A DNA stretch of 18,506 bases. It comes from Acidobacteriaceae bacterium (GTDB lineage Bacteria; Acidobacteriota; Terriglobia; Terriglobales; Acidobacteriaceae). The stretch spans positions 1 to 18,506 of the forward strand of contig JASHVU010000060.1 in assembly GCA_030044455.1 (NCBI GenBank), given 5' to 3'. Made by a program: the position numbers and the translations under genes. Positions 1 through 6,784 of this stretch are shown here, one piece after another (position 1 is the first letter of the stretch; the number at the start of each line of letters is the position of its first letter). The notes under the pieces were generated by a model, which made no database searches, was not told the origin of the DNA, and saw nothing but the letters and a program-made list of their open reading frames with translations.

Positions 1-917
1 GCCATGTCGGGTGGGTCGGCGAGAATTGCGCGCATATCGTCGGCCGTCTGGCCGGTTTCGCGTTTGGCCAGGTTCCCAAAGTAAGTGCGCGTGACCTCGT
101 TGAGTTCGAAAGGAAAGGTGTAGGTCGACAGCTTGTCGAGCGCGGCCATCAGTTCGTAAATGGCATTGTCGGGCCGGGGCAGCGAGCTGTGGCCGCCTCG
201 ATCGGTGGTAGTGAGCTCAAAGTCGGAGTAGACCTTTTCAGTGGCTTCAACCGCAGCAATGGTCGGTCTGCCGTTTTCAAGATCCACGCCGCCGGAATCG
301 GGGTTGATGACGTAAGCGGCATCCACCAGGTCGCGATGTGTGTTCACCAGCCACGATGCGCCGTTGAATTTGCCACCCTCTTCGTCGGCAGTGAGGGCGA
401 GAATCAGATCGCGCTTCGGTTTGTAGCCCTCGCGATGCAGGCGCAGGAATGTAGCCACGAGCGCGGCATCGGAGTCCTTCATGTCCTGCGTGCCGCGGCC
501 GTACCAGTAACCGTCTTTTTCAATAAACTTGAAAGGATCGGTCGACCAGTCGGAGCGCAGCGCCTGTACCACGTCAATGTGGCAGAGGAAGAGCACGGGC
601 TTTTCAGTGGGCGTGCCTTCTGCGCGATAACGGACAACCAGGTTCATCTTCCTGGCGTCGGCGCCGAGCAAGTGCACGTCGGCTTGAGGGAATCCGGCGT
701 CGAGAAAACGCATCTCGAGCGGCTCGGTCGCGGCGGAAACATTGCCCTCGGGCGTGTCGGTCGTATTGGTCTCGATAAGCTGCTTGAAGATGGCAAGAGC
801 CTCGGCGCGATCGGACGGCGATGCGTGCGGCAGCGCGTCCTGCGCGGTTAAAGAGGCTGCGGAGAGGCAAATGGCGATAAAAGGAAATGCGCAACAGGCG
901 GCGACGAATTTAAGCAT
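1..917 (-). CDS. Secreted M20-family metallopeptidase, N-terminal 305 residues (runs off left edge)
   Basis: The gene is read from ATG 917-915 leftward and stays open to base 1, so the C-terminus and stop lie outside the window. Residues 1-25 form a signal peptide (hydrophobic stretch about 4-22, cleavage likely near TAQ/D), which places the enzyme in the periplasm or outside. M20 landmarks are in order: HIDVV with metal ligand H113 and D115, GRGTQDMKD with bridging D145, ADEEGG with catalytic E179 and ligand E180, NPDSGG with D207, and GGHSS with H243 at the lid/dimerisation domain. M20 enzymes are di-zinc exopeptidases or deacylases (carboxypeptidase, dipeptidase or N-acyl-amino-acid hydrolase); substrate cannot be told from sequence. 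All expected metal ligands present in this part look intact. The next gene on the same strand is tdk, 155 bases upstream across a heptamer array, so the two are probably not tightly co-transcribed. Confidence 0.9.
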   Translation of the reverse strand, partial: MLKFVAACCAFPFIAICLSAASLTAQDALPHASPSDRAEALAIFKQLIETNTTDTPEGNVSAATEPLEMRFLDAGFPQADVHLLGADARKMNLVVRYRAEGTPTEKPVLFLCHIDVVQALRSDWSTDPFKFIEKDGYWYGRGTQDMKDSDAALVATFLRLHREGYKPKRDLILALTADEEGGKFNGASWLVNTHRDLVDAAYVINPDSGGVDLENGRPTIAAVEATEKVYSDFELTTTDRGGHSSLPRPDNAIYELMAALDKLSTYTFPFELNEVTRTYFGNLAKRETGQTADDMRAILADPPDM

Positions 918-1029
918 GGAGGCAATTCTACGACCTCATGCCCGCGCCCCAAGCCCTTATTTGCGACGCGCTCTTGCCCGGCTTGATTGCGGGGCACTGT
1001 CGCGAACGCCGCAGATTAAACCTCGGTAA

Positions 1030-1071
1030 AGCTGTCAGCCAGAAGCTAAAAGCTAATAGCTATTAGCTGCC
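1030..1071. repeat. Tandem heptamer array, 6 units (AGCTAAA type)
   Basis: Six consecutive 7-base units fit the pattern AGCYNNN (for example AGCTAAA and AGCTAAT) without slippage. The array ends at 1071, one base before the tdk stop codon (complement of 1073-1075). The 18 bases AGCTAATAGCTATTAGCT inside it (1051-1068) are a perfect palindrome that could form a hairpin in the RNA of tdk. The same heptamer family recurs at 5749, 5903, 9586 and 17552. Confidence 0.9.
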
Positions 1072-1072
1072 T

Positions 1073-1681
1073 TCAGTGCGGCTTGCCCGGCAGCACAAAG
1101 TGCTCGGCGCAGCGCGGCTCGTAGGCGTCGCCAGGAACTTTGATCGGGCTGTCGTACGGTGCTGGCTGGCCGTCGATGAGACGTTGCGAGTAGAGCGCCC
1201 GCTGGCCGCAGGTGCAATAGGCTATGCACTCGGTAATGTTTCCGCCGTATGCGTTCACCAGCCAGTTCAGAGTTAGCATCTCGCCGAACGGTATGGCGCG
1301 GAAGTCGAGATCGAGCCCAGCGACGAGCACGTCGTGATTGCTGTCGAGCAGGTGCCTGCTAAAGAGGAAAAGATCCGTAACAAACTGGCCTTCATCGATA
1401 GCGATGCACTCCACGCGCTTGCCAATCTCCTGCTCTTTATCGGCGATGGCGTCAAGCACCTCCCATGGATTCAAGGAAGGGAATTCAAGCGCCTTGCAAC
1501 TGCCGTGGCCATTGGGATTGCGGCTCTCCACCATTCCGGGACCGCCCTTGGTGTCATCGCTGGGCTTGAGCACCATCACGTATTGTTTGGCGTACTGGCG
1601 GCGCATTTCGGCACGACGCAGCAGTTCCGCAGTCTTGTTGCTTCTCATCGGCCCCAATAGCAATTCGAGCTTACCCGGCAA
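1073..1681 (-). CDS. tdk: Thymidine kinase, type II (TK1 family), TTG start
   Basis: The 202-residue product matches bacterial type II thymidine kinase, which phosphorylates thymidine with ATP in the pyrimidine salvage pathway in the cytoplasm. Visible landmarks are the P-loop GPMRSNKT (10-17), IDEGQF (95-100) with the likely catalytic base E97, GLDLDFRAIPF (122-132), and the lasso/zinc region with C156, C158, C191 and H194. Length is normal for the family. The start is TTG at 1681-1679: a good Shine-Dalgarno GAGGGAG lies 8 bases upstream, the P-loop is in its usual place near the N-terminus, and the nearby ATG is in another frame. Oddities: the Walker A glycine before lysine is Asn (N15), and the first zinc pair is CxC instead of the usual CxxC. 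The fold assignment is secure; whether catalysis is normal is less certain. Confidence 0.88.
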   Translation of the reverse strand: MPGKLELLLGPMRSNKTAELLRRAEMRRQYAKQYVMVLKPSDDTKGGPGMVESRNPNGHGSCKALEFPSLNPWEVLDAIADKEQEIGKRVECIAIDEGQFVTDLFLFSRHLLDSNHDVLVAGLDLDFRAIPFGEMLTLNWLVNAYGGNITECIAYCTCGQRALYSQRLIDGQPAPYDSPIKVPGDAYEPRCAEHFVLPGKPH

Positions 1682-1768
1682 CGCGTTTTCTCCCTCATCT
1701 TGATTCTTGCTTCAGGAGTTTCATCATAACGCGTGGAGATGGGTGGCAGTGAGCCTGCGGAGCGACCC

Positions 1769-3541
1769 TTACTGCGCGGCCTTCATCAGCGCGTCCACTT
1801 CGGCCTTCAACACTCCGCAGGCACCGAAGAAGCGCATCAGATCGCCCGAGAGCGGCTGCAGGGCCGGCCGCGAAGAATGCGTATCGGCCGGCTGCAAGGC
1901 CGGCCCCGAAGAACGCAGATCGACCCGCTCAAAAGCCGGCGGGACCGCAGCTCGCCAATTGGCCCGAATAGCCCCCGAACCCGGCAACGACACCATGCGC
2001 AGTTCGCCGCCTCCCTGGGCGTCGAGGATAAGCGTGGTGAGCTTGCGGGCCATATCGAGAGGAAAGCTTTCGGCCACGAATACCAGTTTCCCGCGAACTG
2101 TAATCACCACCGGACCTTCGCTGGTTGAGTAAGTTTCTTCAACGGTGCCATCCATTGAGGGCGCGGTAACCGATGCCGAGGTATCGAGGTGGACGTTGGA
2201 GTATTTGCGGCCCAGATTGTCGGCATACATCTTGGCAAAGCCATTGGCCGAAGCCGGGCTCTTCCACACCGAAAGGTAGAAGAGGGCGAGGGATTGGGTG
2301 CTGTCTTGTTCGGCCGGGGTAGTGGCGCTGCGCAACTGCCCTGCCCAGTAAATGCCGCCGTTCCAGGCCGGCGTCAGATCTACGGCTGCCGAGTCGCCGC
2401 CAAACAGTTCGGCCAGGATTTTTAGATCGAGCTGGCCCACCTGCCCAATGTCGTATGGCTTGTAGAGCTTGTCGGTAATCGGATGGAAGTTGGGCAGCAG
2501 GGGAATTGCGGGCATTTGCTTCTGCTCGTAGACGCGCGGGTTCATGATCTCCCACGTTGAGGTTGGCGGACGGTCGAGAGTCCCGGCAAAAGCTGCAGCC
2601 TTCCCCTGGTCCATCCAGATATCCTGCTCAAAGCTCAGTCCCTCGCTATAAGGAAAGAGCATCGACTCGGAAAGCAGCAGCGGCGCGCGCGCCATCACTG
2701 GCGAGTTCTCCGATGAGGTCATCTGGTCCTTGAGCCGCTCCATGATTTCGGGGTCCTTCACCAGGCTCTTGCCCAGCGGCTTCAGCACGTAATCCATCAT
2801 GACCGCGGTTGCCTGGCCCTCGGCCACGGCGTCGCGCGCAGTGTCCATCTCGTCGCGCGCCAGGTGATCCTGGTCGCCTGCCGAGTCGGTTGAAACATCG
2901 TCCGGGGTCTGATCGTCCCACTTATCAAGGTCGCTGTGCTGGTCCTGCAGGGCGTGGGTCAGCTCGTGGGCCAGCACCGGCTTCTGCTCGTCGGCGTCAA
3001 CCCAGTCGAGCAGATTCACGGTCTTGGTTTTGGAGTCGTAGTATGCCTCAATCTGCTCCTTGAGCAGCGCCAGCAAAAACGGCTTCAGCTCAAAATCGCG
3101 GTCGAGCAGACCGAATTTCTTGAGCACGATCTCGTCGCGTTCCAGGCGCTTGGCGCTCTCGTCATCGTTGAATTTCTCTTCCAGGTAGGCTTCAACCGCC
3201 GCACGGGTGGTGAGCTGGCGCTTGACGGTGCTCTTGATCGGCAGCCCGGTTTCGTCGGAGGCGAACTTCATGAGCTCGTCGACCAGTGCGAAGAGCTGTT
3301 TGGCTTGTTCGGGAGTGATGTGTCCGGAGCTTTTGCTATCAGCAGCCTGGCTGGAATCGGGGCTCCCGGTCCCGGGGTTCTTTTGAGACCCGGCGGCCGG
3401 AGCAGAACCAGTAGAACCCTGTTGCGCAAACGCCGCGGCCGGAACGCCCAGACCCGCAATTACCACCGCCAGACATACCGCCAGAGTATCCAGCAGGCCG
3501 TGGCGGGTCCTGCGTCTTGCTGCTCGTTCCAATTGGCTCAT
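1769..3541 (-). CDS. Secreted zinc-metallopeptidase-like protein (HExxH), 590 aa
   Basis: I do not recognise a named family, but the product has a classical zincin signature: HELTH at residues 192-196 with a candidate third ligand E241 in AVAEGQA, about 45 residues on, which resembles a gluzincin arrangement. Residues 15-39 form a signal peptide or N-terminal anchor (cleavage near AFA/QQ), followed by a low-complexity Ser/Gly/Pro/Ala linker to about residue 72, so it should act outside the cytoplasm. The start is ATG 3541-3539, with AGGAG about 5 bases upstream; a longer open frame reaches 3805 but would precede the signal peptide and overlap the divergent ygfZ gene. The C-terminal 60 residues carry a 12-residue tandem repeat (1853-1924) that looks like an inserted repeat. 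ygfZ is transcribed divergently, 150 bases away. The proteolytic activity is inferred from motif only. Confidence 0.8.
   Translation of the reverse strand: MSQLERAARRRTRHGLLDTLAVCLAVVIAGLGVPAAAFAQQGSTGSAPAAGSQKNPGTGSPDSSQAADSKSSGHITPEQAKQLFALVDELMKFASDETGLPIKSTVKRQLTTRAAVEAYLEEKFNDDESAKRLERDEIVLKKFGLLDRDFELKPFLLALLKEQIEAYYDSKTKTVNLLDWVDADEQKPVLAHELTHALQDQHSDLDKWDDQTPDDVSTDSAGDQDHLARDEMDTARDAVAEGQATAVMMDYVLKPLGKSLVKDPEIMERLKDQMTSSENSPVMARAPLLLSESMLFPYSEGLSFEQDIWMDQGKAAAFAGTLDRPPTSTWEIMNPRVYEQKQMPAIPLLPNFHPITDKLYKPYDIGQVGQLDLKILAELFGGDSAAVDLTPAWNGGIYWAGQLRSATTPAEQDSTQSLALFYLSVWKSPASANGFAKMYADNLGRKYSNVHLDTSASVTAPSMDGTVEETYSTSEGPVVITVRGKLVFVAESFPLDMARKLTTLILDAQGGGELRMVSLPGSGAIRANWRAAVPPAFERVDLRSSGPALQPADTHSSRPALQPLSGDLMRFFGACGVLKAEVDALMKAAQ
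1853..1924. repeat. 36-base in-frame tandem duplication inside the metallopeptidase-like gene
   Basis: Two adjacent 36-base units (1853-1888 and 1889-1924) match at 30 of 36 positions. Because 36 is a multiple of three, the host frame survives and encodes two 12-residue copies (core SSxPALQP) near the C-terminus. Each unit contains the self-complementary core GGCCGGCC or a close variant, so it may be a palindromic dispersed element that entered a coding region. Confidence 0.8.
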
Positions 3542-3607
3542 CGATTCTCCTGTGAGCAGCTTCGAACCTCCGGGTGCCGGCCAACTACTCAAGTCTGTAT
3601 CCAAGGC

Positions 3608-3613
3608 TATAAT
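3608..3613 (+). promoter_or_regulatory. Candidate -10 box for ygfZ
   Basis: A perfect TATAAT lies 78 bases upstream of the ygfZ ATG, in the 150-base divergent spacer shared with the metallopeptidase-like gene. No convincing -35 hexamer is present at 16-18 bases, so this rests on the -10 match alone. Confidence 0.35.
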
Positions 3614-3691
3614 CAGGATGCGCTCCCGCGCCAAGCCGGTGCCAAAATTGGCAGGCAAATTTGTTCGCGGGACTGCGGAAAAGATCCCCCT

Positions 3692-4900
3692 ATGGCGGAG
3701 ACCGGCCTTACCGTGAACATACAGGCCACGGCGCTTTCTGCGATGCTGGAGACTGCCGGTACGCCGCGCACTCTTGTCGCGTATCGCGGTGTACTCACCC
3801 CACAACAGTTTGACGCTCCTTCAGCCGAAATAGCTGCGCTGGCTTATGGATCCGCCATTCACGACCTTGGCTGGCTAAGGCGCGTGGAGGTTCGCGGCCC
3901 TGACCGTTTTCGCTGGTTGAGCGGGATGGTGACCAACACGGTCAACGATTTGTTTCCCAACACCGGCGCATGGAACTTGGTGCTGAATGCGCAGGGCCGC
4001 ATCCAGGGCGACCTTGCGGTGTGGCGCGGGGGGGAAGAGCAATCGCCGCAGCGGCGCACGCCGCATCCGGATGCTGTCCGGAAGGGTGATCCCATGCTCG
4101 GCACGCCCTTTGCCGGCGAGTCGGGCCTGGAGCTGGAGATCGAAACGGGGCAGTTCGAGAAGCTGCTGGCGCACCTGAACCAGTTCATCATCATGGATGA
4201 TGTGGAGCTGGTTGCCCTGGGTGAAGAGTCGGCTTGCGGCGCCGGCGCTGAGACAGCCATTGGAGTGACCGGCCCGCAAACGGCCGAGGTTCTGGAGCGG
4301 CTGGGCCTGCCATTCTTTTCGAATACCATGAAGAGCGCCCGGGTTGGGTGGAACGGCTTAGAGCTCACCATCGAACGCAAGCACGGCGTCATTGTGCCCC
4401 ACTGCGTTTTTTGGGTGCCGTGCGCGGGCCTGCCCAAGCTCTGGTCCTGCGTCCGCACCGCGGGCGCCGTGCCGGTGGGCTGCGCTTCGCTTGAGTCTTT
4501 CCGGATCGCCGAGGGAATTCCGCTCTACGGCATCGATATTGTGGAACGGGACTTGCCTCAGGAGACCGCGCAGTCGCGGGCGCTCAATTTCAACAAGGGT
4601 TGCTACCTTGGCCAGGAGATTGTCGAGCGCATTCGCTCGCGAGGCAACGTGCACCGCCACCTGCGCCACCTTGAGATTGACGGGCCGGTGCCCGGGCCGG
4701 GAACCGAGCTGAAGCTTGCGGACGGTTCGCAGGCGGGGCATGTGACCAGCGCTGCCGAGCTGCCGCTTGAGAAAGGCCGGCGCGCTTTTGCCTTGGCTAT
4801 GGTGCGGGCCGAAGCCGAAGTGAAAGAGGAGCTTCTGCATTACTCCTCGGCCAGTGGCGAGGGAACTGCTCGCATTCAGGCCTCGCATCCTGTGCTGTAG
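3692..4900 (+). CDS. ygfZ: YgfZ/GcvT-fold tetrahydrofolate-binding protein
   Basis: The 402-residue product carries the YgfZ signature KGCYLGQE at 302-309 (C304 is the conserved cysteine) followed by RSRGNVHRHL. YgfZ proteins share the aminomethyltransferase (GcvT) fold, bind folate, and assist maintenance or assembly of certain Fe-S enzymes in the cytoplasm. The N-terminal lobe is seen in LRRVEVRGPDRFRWLSGMVT (62-81), the LNAQGRIQGDL strand (98-108) and FIIMDDVEL (165-173). A stretch of about 25-30 polar residues (113-142, Gln/Arg/Pro rich) sits between strands that are normally close together, so it appears to be an insertion. ATG 3692 is chosen because earlier in-frame codons overlap the antisense gene; only a weak GGAAAAG precedes it, and GTG 3713 is an alternative. 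It begins a plus-strand run continuing to ribF. Confidence 0.92.
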   Translation: MAETGLTVNIQATALSAMLETAGTPRTLVAYRGVLTPQQFDAPSAEIAALAYGSAIHDLGWLRRVEVRGPDRFRWLSGMVTNTVNDLFPNTGAWNLVLNAQGRIQGDLAVWRGGEEQSPQRRTPHPDAVRKGDPMLGTPFAGESGLELEIETGQFEKLLAHLNQFIIMDDVELVALGEESACGAGAETAIGVTGPQTAEVLERLGLPFFSNTMKSARVGWNGLELTIERKHGVIVPHCVFWVPCAGLPKLWSCVRTAGAVPVGCASLESFRIAEGIPLYGIDIVERDLPQETAQSRALNFNKGCYLGQEIVERIRSRGNVHRHLRHLEIDGPVPGPGTELKLADGSQAGHVTSAAELPLEKGRRAFALAMVRAEAEVKEELLHYSSASGEGTARIQASHPVL

Positions 4901-5001
4901 CGTGCAGCTGAAGACTTCCACGGGGCCCGGCGCGGTGCGAGTTCAGTTGCGCCGGTTCGATTGCCTCCCTGGCGATATACCGCCTCCGGCGACGGTTTGC
5001 C

Positions 5002-5113
5002 GCCTCCCGTAGGGAGGCAAGGAGTTTAGCCCAGGACGAAGTCCTGGGTAGGCCGGGCAAAAACCGGCAGCCCCGTAGGGGCGCTGTGATCCGGGAGGGG
5101 TTTCAACCCCGGA
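5002..5113. repeat. Cluster of GTA-loop and related hairpins
   Basis: Five short inverted repeats follow one another in the ygfZ/DUF1844 spacer: GCCTCCC-GTA-GGGAGGC (5002-5018), CCCAGGA-CGAAG-TCCTGGG (5030-5048), GCCGG/CCGGC (5052-5068), GCCCC-GTA-GGGGC (5070-5082) and GGGGTT-TC-AACCCC (5097-5110). Stems are 5-7 bases and perfect. None is followed by a T-run, so they do not look like simple intrinsic terminators. The composition suggests a compound dispersed repeat; the 253-base spacer holds no gene that I can see. Confidence 0.8.
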
Positions 5114-5153
5114 CCCGTCGCGTAGCCAGCGCGAAAAATGGGAAAATAGATTC

Positions 5154-5747
5154 ATGACCGATAAGCCGAAGTTCGAAGTGATTGACCGGCGCAAGATGAA
5201 GGCCGAAGAAGAGGAACTTGAGAGCCATCGCGCGCCCGAACCTCCCGAGCCCGGGGCAGGCCCCCGGCTGGTTGTAAACGAGGGCCGCGGAGAGGCAGCG
5301 CCTGAGCCGCCTGCCGCCGAAACTACGCCGGAGCAGGAATTCGAAGGCGCTTTGCCGCCCGCGCCCACGGCCCAGGAGAGCAGCGAGCAAAAGGCCGCGT
5401 ACGAAGCCTCCGCCGAGCGCGTTGAGGACCTGTTGCGCGCGCAGAATCCCGGCATGGGCAAACAGCCCGAGGTATCCTTCGATCATCTCGTGCAGCAGTT
5501 TTATCTCTCCGGCATGATCCAGATGGGCGCCGGTGCGCAGGAGGGTCAGCGGCCGCGCGTCGACATTGTGGGCGCGCGCAATACCATCGATATGCTGGGC
5601 GTCCTGGCGGAAAAAACCAAGGGCAACCTGACCGGCCAGGAAGAACGCATGCTCCAGTCGGTCCTGTTTGAGTTGCGCATGGCGTTTCTTGAGCTGACCA
5701 GCATGATCAACGTGCAGAGCGTTCCGCCACCGCCGGCAAAACCCTAA
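5154..5747 (+). CDS. DUF1844 domain protein
   Basis: The 197-residue product has an acidic, Pro/Glu/Ala-rich, probably disordered first half (residues 1-105) and a C-terminal DUF1844 domain (about 106-182). The domain is recognised from the conserved core IDMLGVLAEKTKGNLTGQEE (145-164) followed by LFELRMAF (171-178). DUF1844 proteins are small, widespread in Acidobacteria, Planctomycetes and Deltaproteobacteria, and have no established biochemical function. There is no signal peptide or membrane segment, so it is probably cytoplasmic. The start ATG 5154 has only a weak purine-rich stretch upstream. The stop codon TAA at 5745-5747 lies one base before a heptamer array. The gene lies between ygfZ and the MBL-fold gene on the same strand, with spacers of about 250 and 240 bases, so independent transcription is possible. 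Confidence 0.88.
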   Translation: MTDKPKFEVIDRRKMKAEEEELESHRAPEPPEPGAGPRLVVNEGRGEAAPEPPAAETTPEQEFEGALPPAPTAQESSEQKAAYEASAERVEDLLRAQNPGMGKQPEVSFDHLVQQFYLSGMIQMGAGAQEGQRPRVDIVGARNTIDMLGVLAEKTKGNLTGQEERMLQSVLFELRMAFLELTSMINVQSVPPPPAKP

Positions 5748-5748
5748 A

Positions 5749-5783
5749 AGCAGCTACTAGCCGCCAGCTTCTAGCTGCCAGCT
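5749..5783. repeat. Tandem heptamer array, 5 units (GCCAGCT type)
   Basis: Five 7-base units (for example GCCAGCT and TCTAGCT) start one base after the DUF1844 stop codon. Read on either strand they contain AGCT cores, and they belong to the same family as the arrays at 1030 and 5903, in a different phase. Confidence 0.85.
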
Positions 5784-5789
5784 GGAAAC

Positions 5790-5831
5790 AGGGGAAACCG
5801 GCCCCTGAACCTGAGTCCGCAGTCGGCGGAC
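5790..5831. other. Two small hairpins after the DUF1844 gene
   Basis: AGGGG/CCCCT (5790-5794 with 5802-5806) and GTCCGC/GCGGAC (5815-5820 with 5826-5831) follow the DUF1844 gene and its heptamer array. The second is followed only by CTTT. They may weaken read-through or may be remnants of dispersed repeats; the rest of the spacer up to 5902 shows nothing recognisable. Confidence 0.4.
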
Positions 5832-5902
5832 CTTTAACTGGGGTCGGCGTAACATTTGCCAATGCCACTCCAACGACTCAAGGCATCAACCCTCCCGCAC
5901 AA

Positions 5903-5986
5903 AGCTAAGAGCCAATAGCTAAAAGCCAGAGGCTTGAAGCTAGAGGCTAGGAGCTAGAAGCCGGGAGCTAGAAGCTGGAAGCTGAC
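5903..5986. repeat. Perfectly phased tandem heptamer array, 12 units, abutting a start codon
   Basis: Twelve consecutive 7-base units (consensus AGCTAGA, general pattern RGCYNRR) run without a single slippage and end at 5986, exactly one base before the ATG of the MBL-fold hydrolase. The last two units contain GGAAG, the only Shine-Dalgarno-like sequence upstream of that start, so the array may supply the ribosome binding site. Confidence 0.92.
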
Positions 5987-6784
5987 ATGCAAGCCACGCT
6001 TACATTCTTAGGCACCGGGACATCGATGGGAGTTCCTACGCTGGGCTGTGCCTGCGCGGTGTGCACGTCGACCGATCCGCGCGATTGCCGGTTGCGGCCT
6101 TCGGTGCTGGTCTCCTGGAATGATCCGGAAACCCAATCCCAACGCACCGTGGTCATTGACACAGGTCCCGACTTCCGCGAGCAGGCGTTGCGCGCGGGCA
6201 TCGCACACGTTGATGCCGTTTTCTACACGCACGCGCACGCTGACCACGTTCTGGGCATGGACGATCTGCGCCCGGTGAGCTTCACTGCCGCAAAAAAGTC
6301 GGGGCCGATTCCGCTCTACGCCTCGCTCGATACGATTGCAATTCTGATGCGCATCTTCGACTACACCTTTTCGCCTGACGCCACCTACATCAACCGCGCG
6401 CGGGTTGAGCTCAAGTCCCTGGCCGCGCACACGAGCGTGCATGGCGCGGACTTCATGCGGATTCCGGTGATGCACGGCGATTTGGAGATCAGTGGCTTCC
6501 GGTTCGGCAGCGCCGCGTACCTGACCGATGTGAGCGCAATTCCCGAGCCTAGCCTCGAGCTGCTCAAGGGGGTTGATGTGCTGGTGCTGTCGGCGCTGCG
6601 CCACAAGCCGCACCCCAGCCACGCAACGCTGGAGCAGGCCTTGGAGTGGGCCCGGAAAATTGGCGCGCGGCAAACCTGGTTTACGCACATCTCGCACGAC
6701 CTTGGCCACCAGGAGACCAACCGGACGCTGCCCGAAAATGCGCGCCTGGCATGGGACGGGTTGAGCGTGCCCGTAACACTATGA
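5987..6784 (+). CDS. PhnP-like metallo-beta-lactamase-fold hydrolase
   Basis: The 265-residue product opens with FLGTGTSMGVPTLGCACAVC (7-26), the N-terminus typical of PhnP-like MBL-fold phosphodiesterases with a Cys-rich structural zinc site (C21, C23, C26, C34). The MBL metal motif is THAHADHVLG (H82, H84, D86, H87). Further ligands fit PVMHGD, YLTDVS and HISHDLGH, so the di-metal site looks complete. PhnP cleaves 5-phosphoribosyl 1,2-cyclic phosphate, but most members of the wider family lack phn context and have unknown cyclic phosphodiester substrates; there are no phn genes here. It is cytoplasmic by lack of a signal peptide. Translation is probably coupled to ribF, since its TGA overlaps the ribF ATG (ATGA 6781-6784). 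The start codon touches a heptamer array. Confidence 0.9.
   Translation: MQATLTFLGTGTSMGVPTLGCACAVCTSTDPRDCRLRPSVLVSWNDPETQSQRTVVIDTGPDFREQALRAGIAHVDAVFYTHAHADHVLGMDDLRPVSFTAAKKSGPIPLYASLDTIAILMRIFDYTFSPDATYINRARVELKSLAAHTSVHGADFMRIPVMHGDLEISGFRFGSAAYLTDVSAIPEPSLELLKGVDVLVLSALRHKPHPSHATLEQALEWARKIGARQTWFTHISHDLGHQETNRTLPENARLAWDGLSVPVTL

Noticed and set aside
189..851. 220-codon plus-strand open frame
   Set aside because: It lies opposite the M20 peptidase, whose catalytic motifs are clear; the plus-strand product has no recognisable domain.
1682..1740. Paired ACGCGT sites upstream of tdk
   Set aside because: ACGCGT is itself a palindrome and common in high-GC DNA; no further symmetry supports an operator.
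2936..3691. Long plus-strand open frame upstream of and in frame with ygfZ
   Set aside because: It is antisense to the well-supported secreted metallopeptidase-like gene, has no family similarity, and the recognisable YgfZ sequence begins only after 3692.
5903..5986. Possible CRISPR array
   Set aside because: The unit is 7 bases with no spacers and no cas genes nearby; it is a simple tandem repeat.
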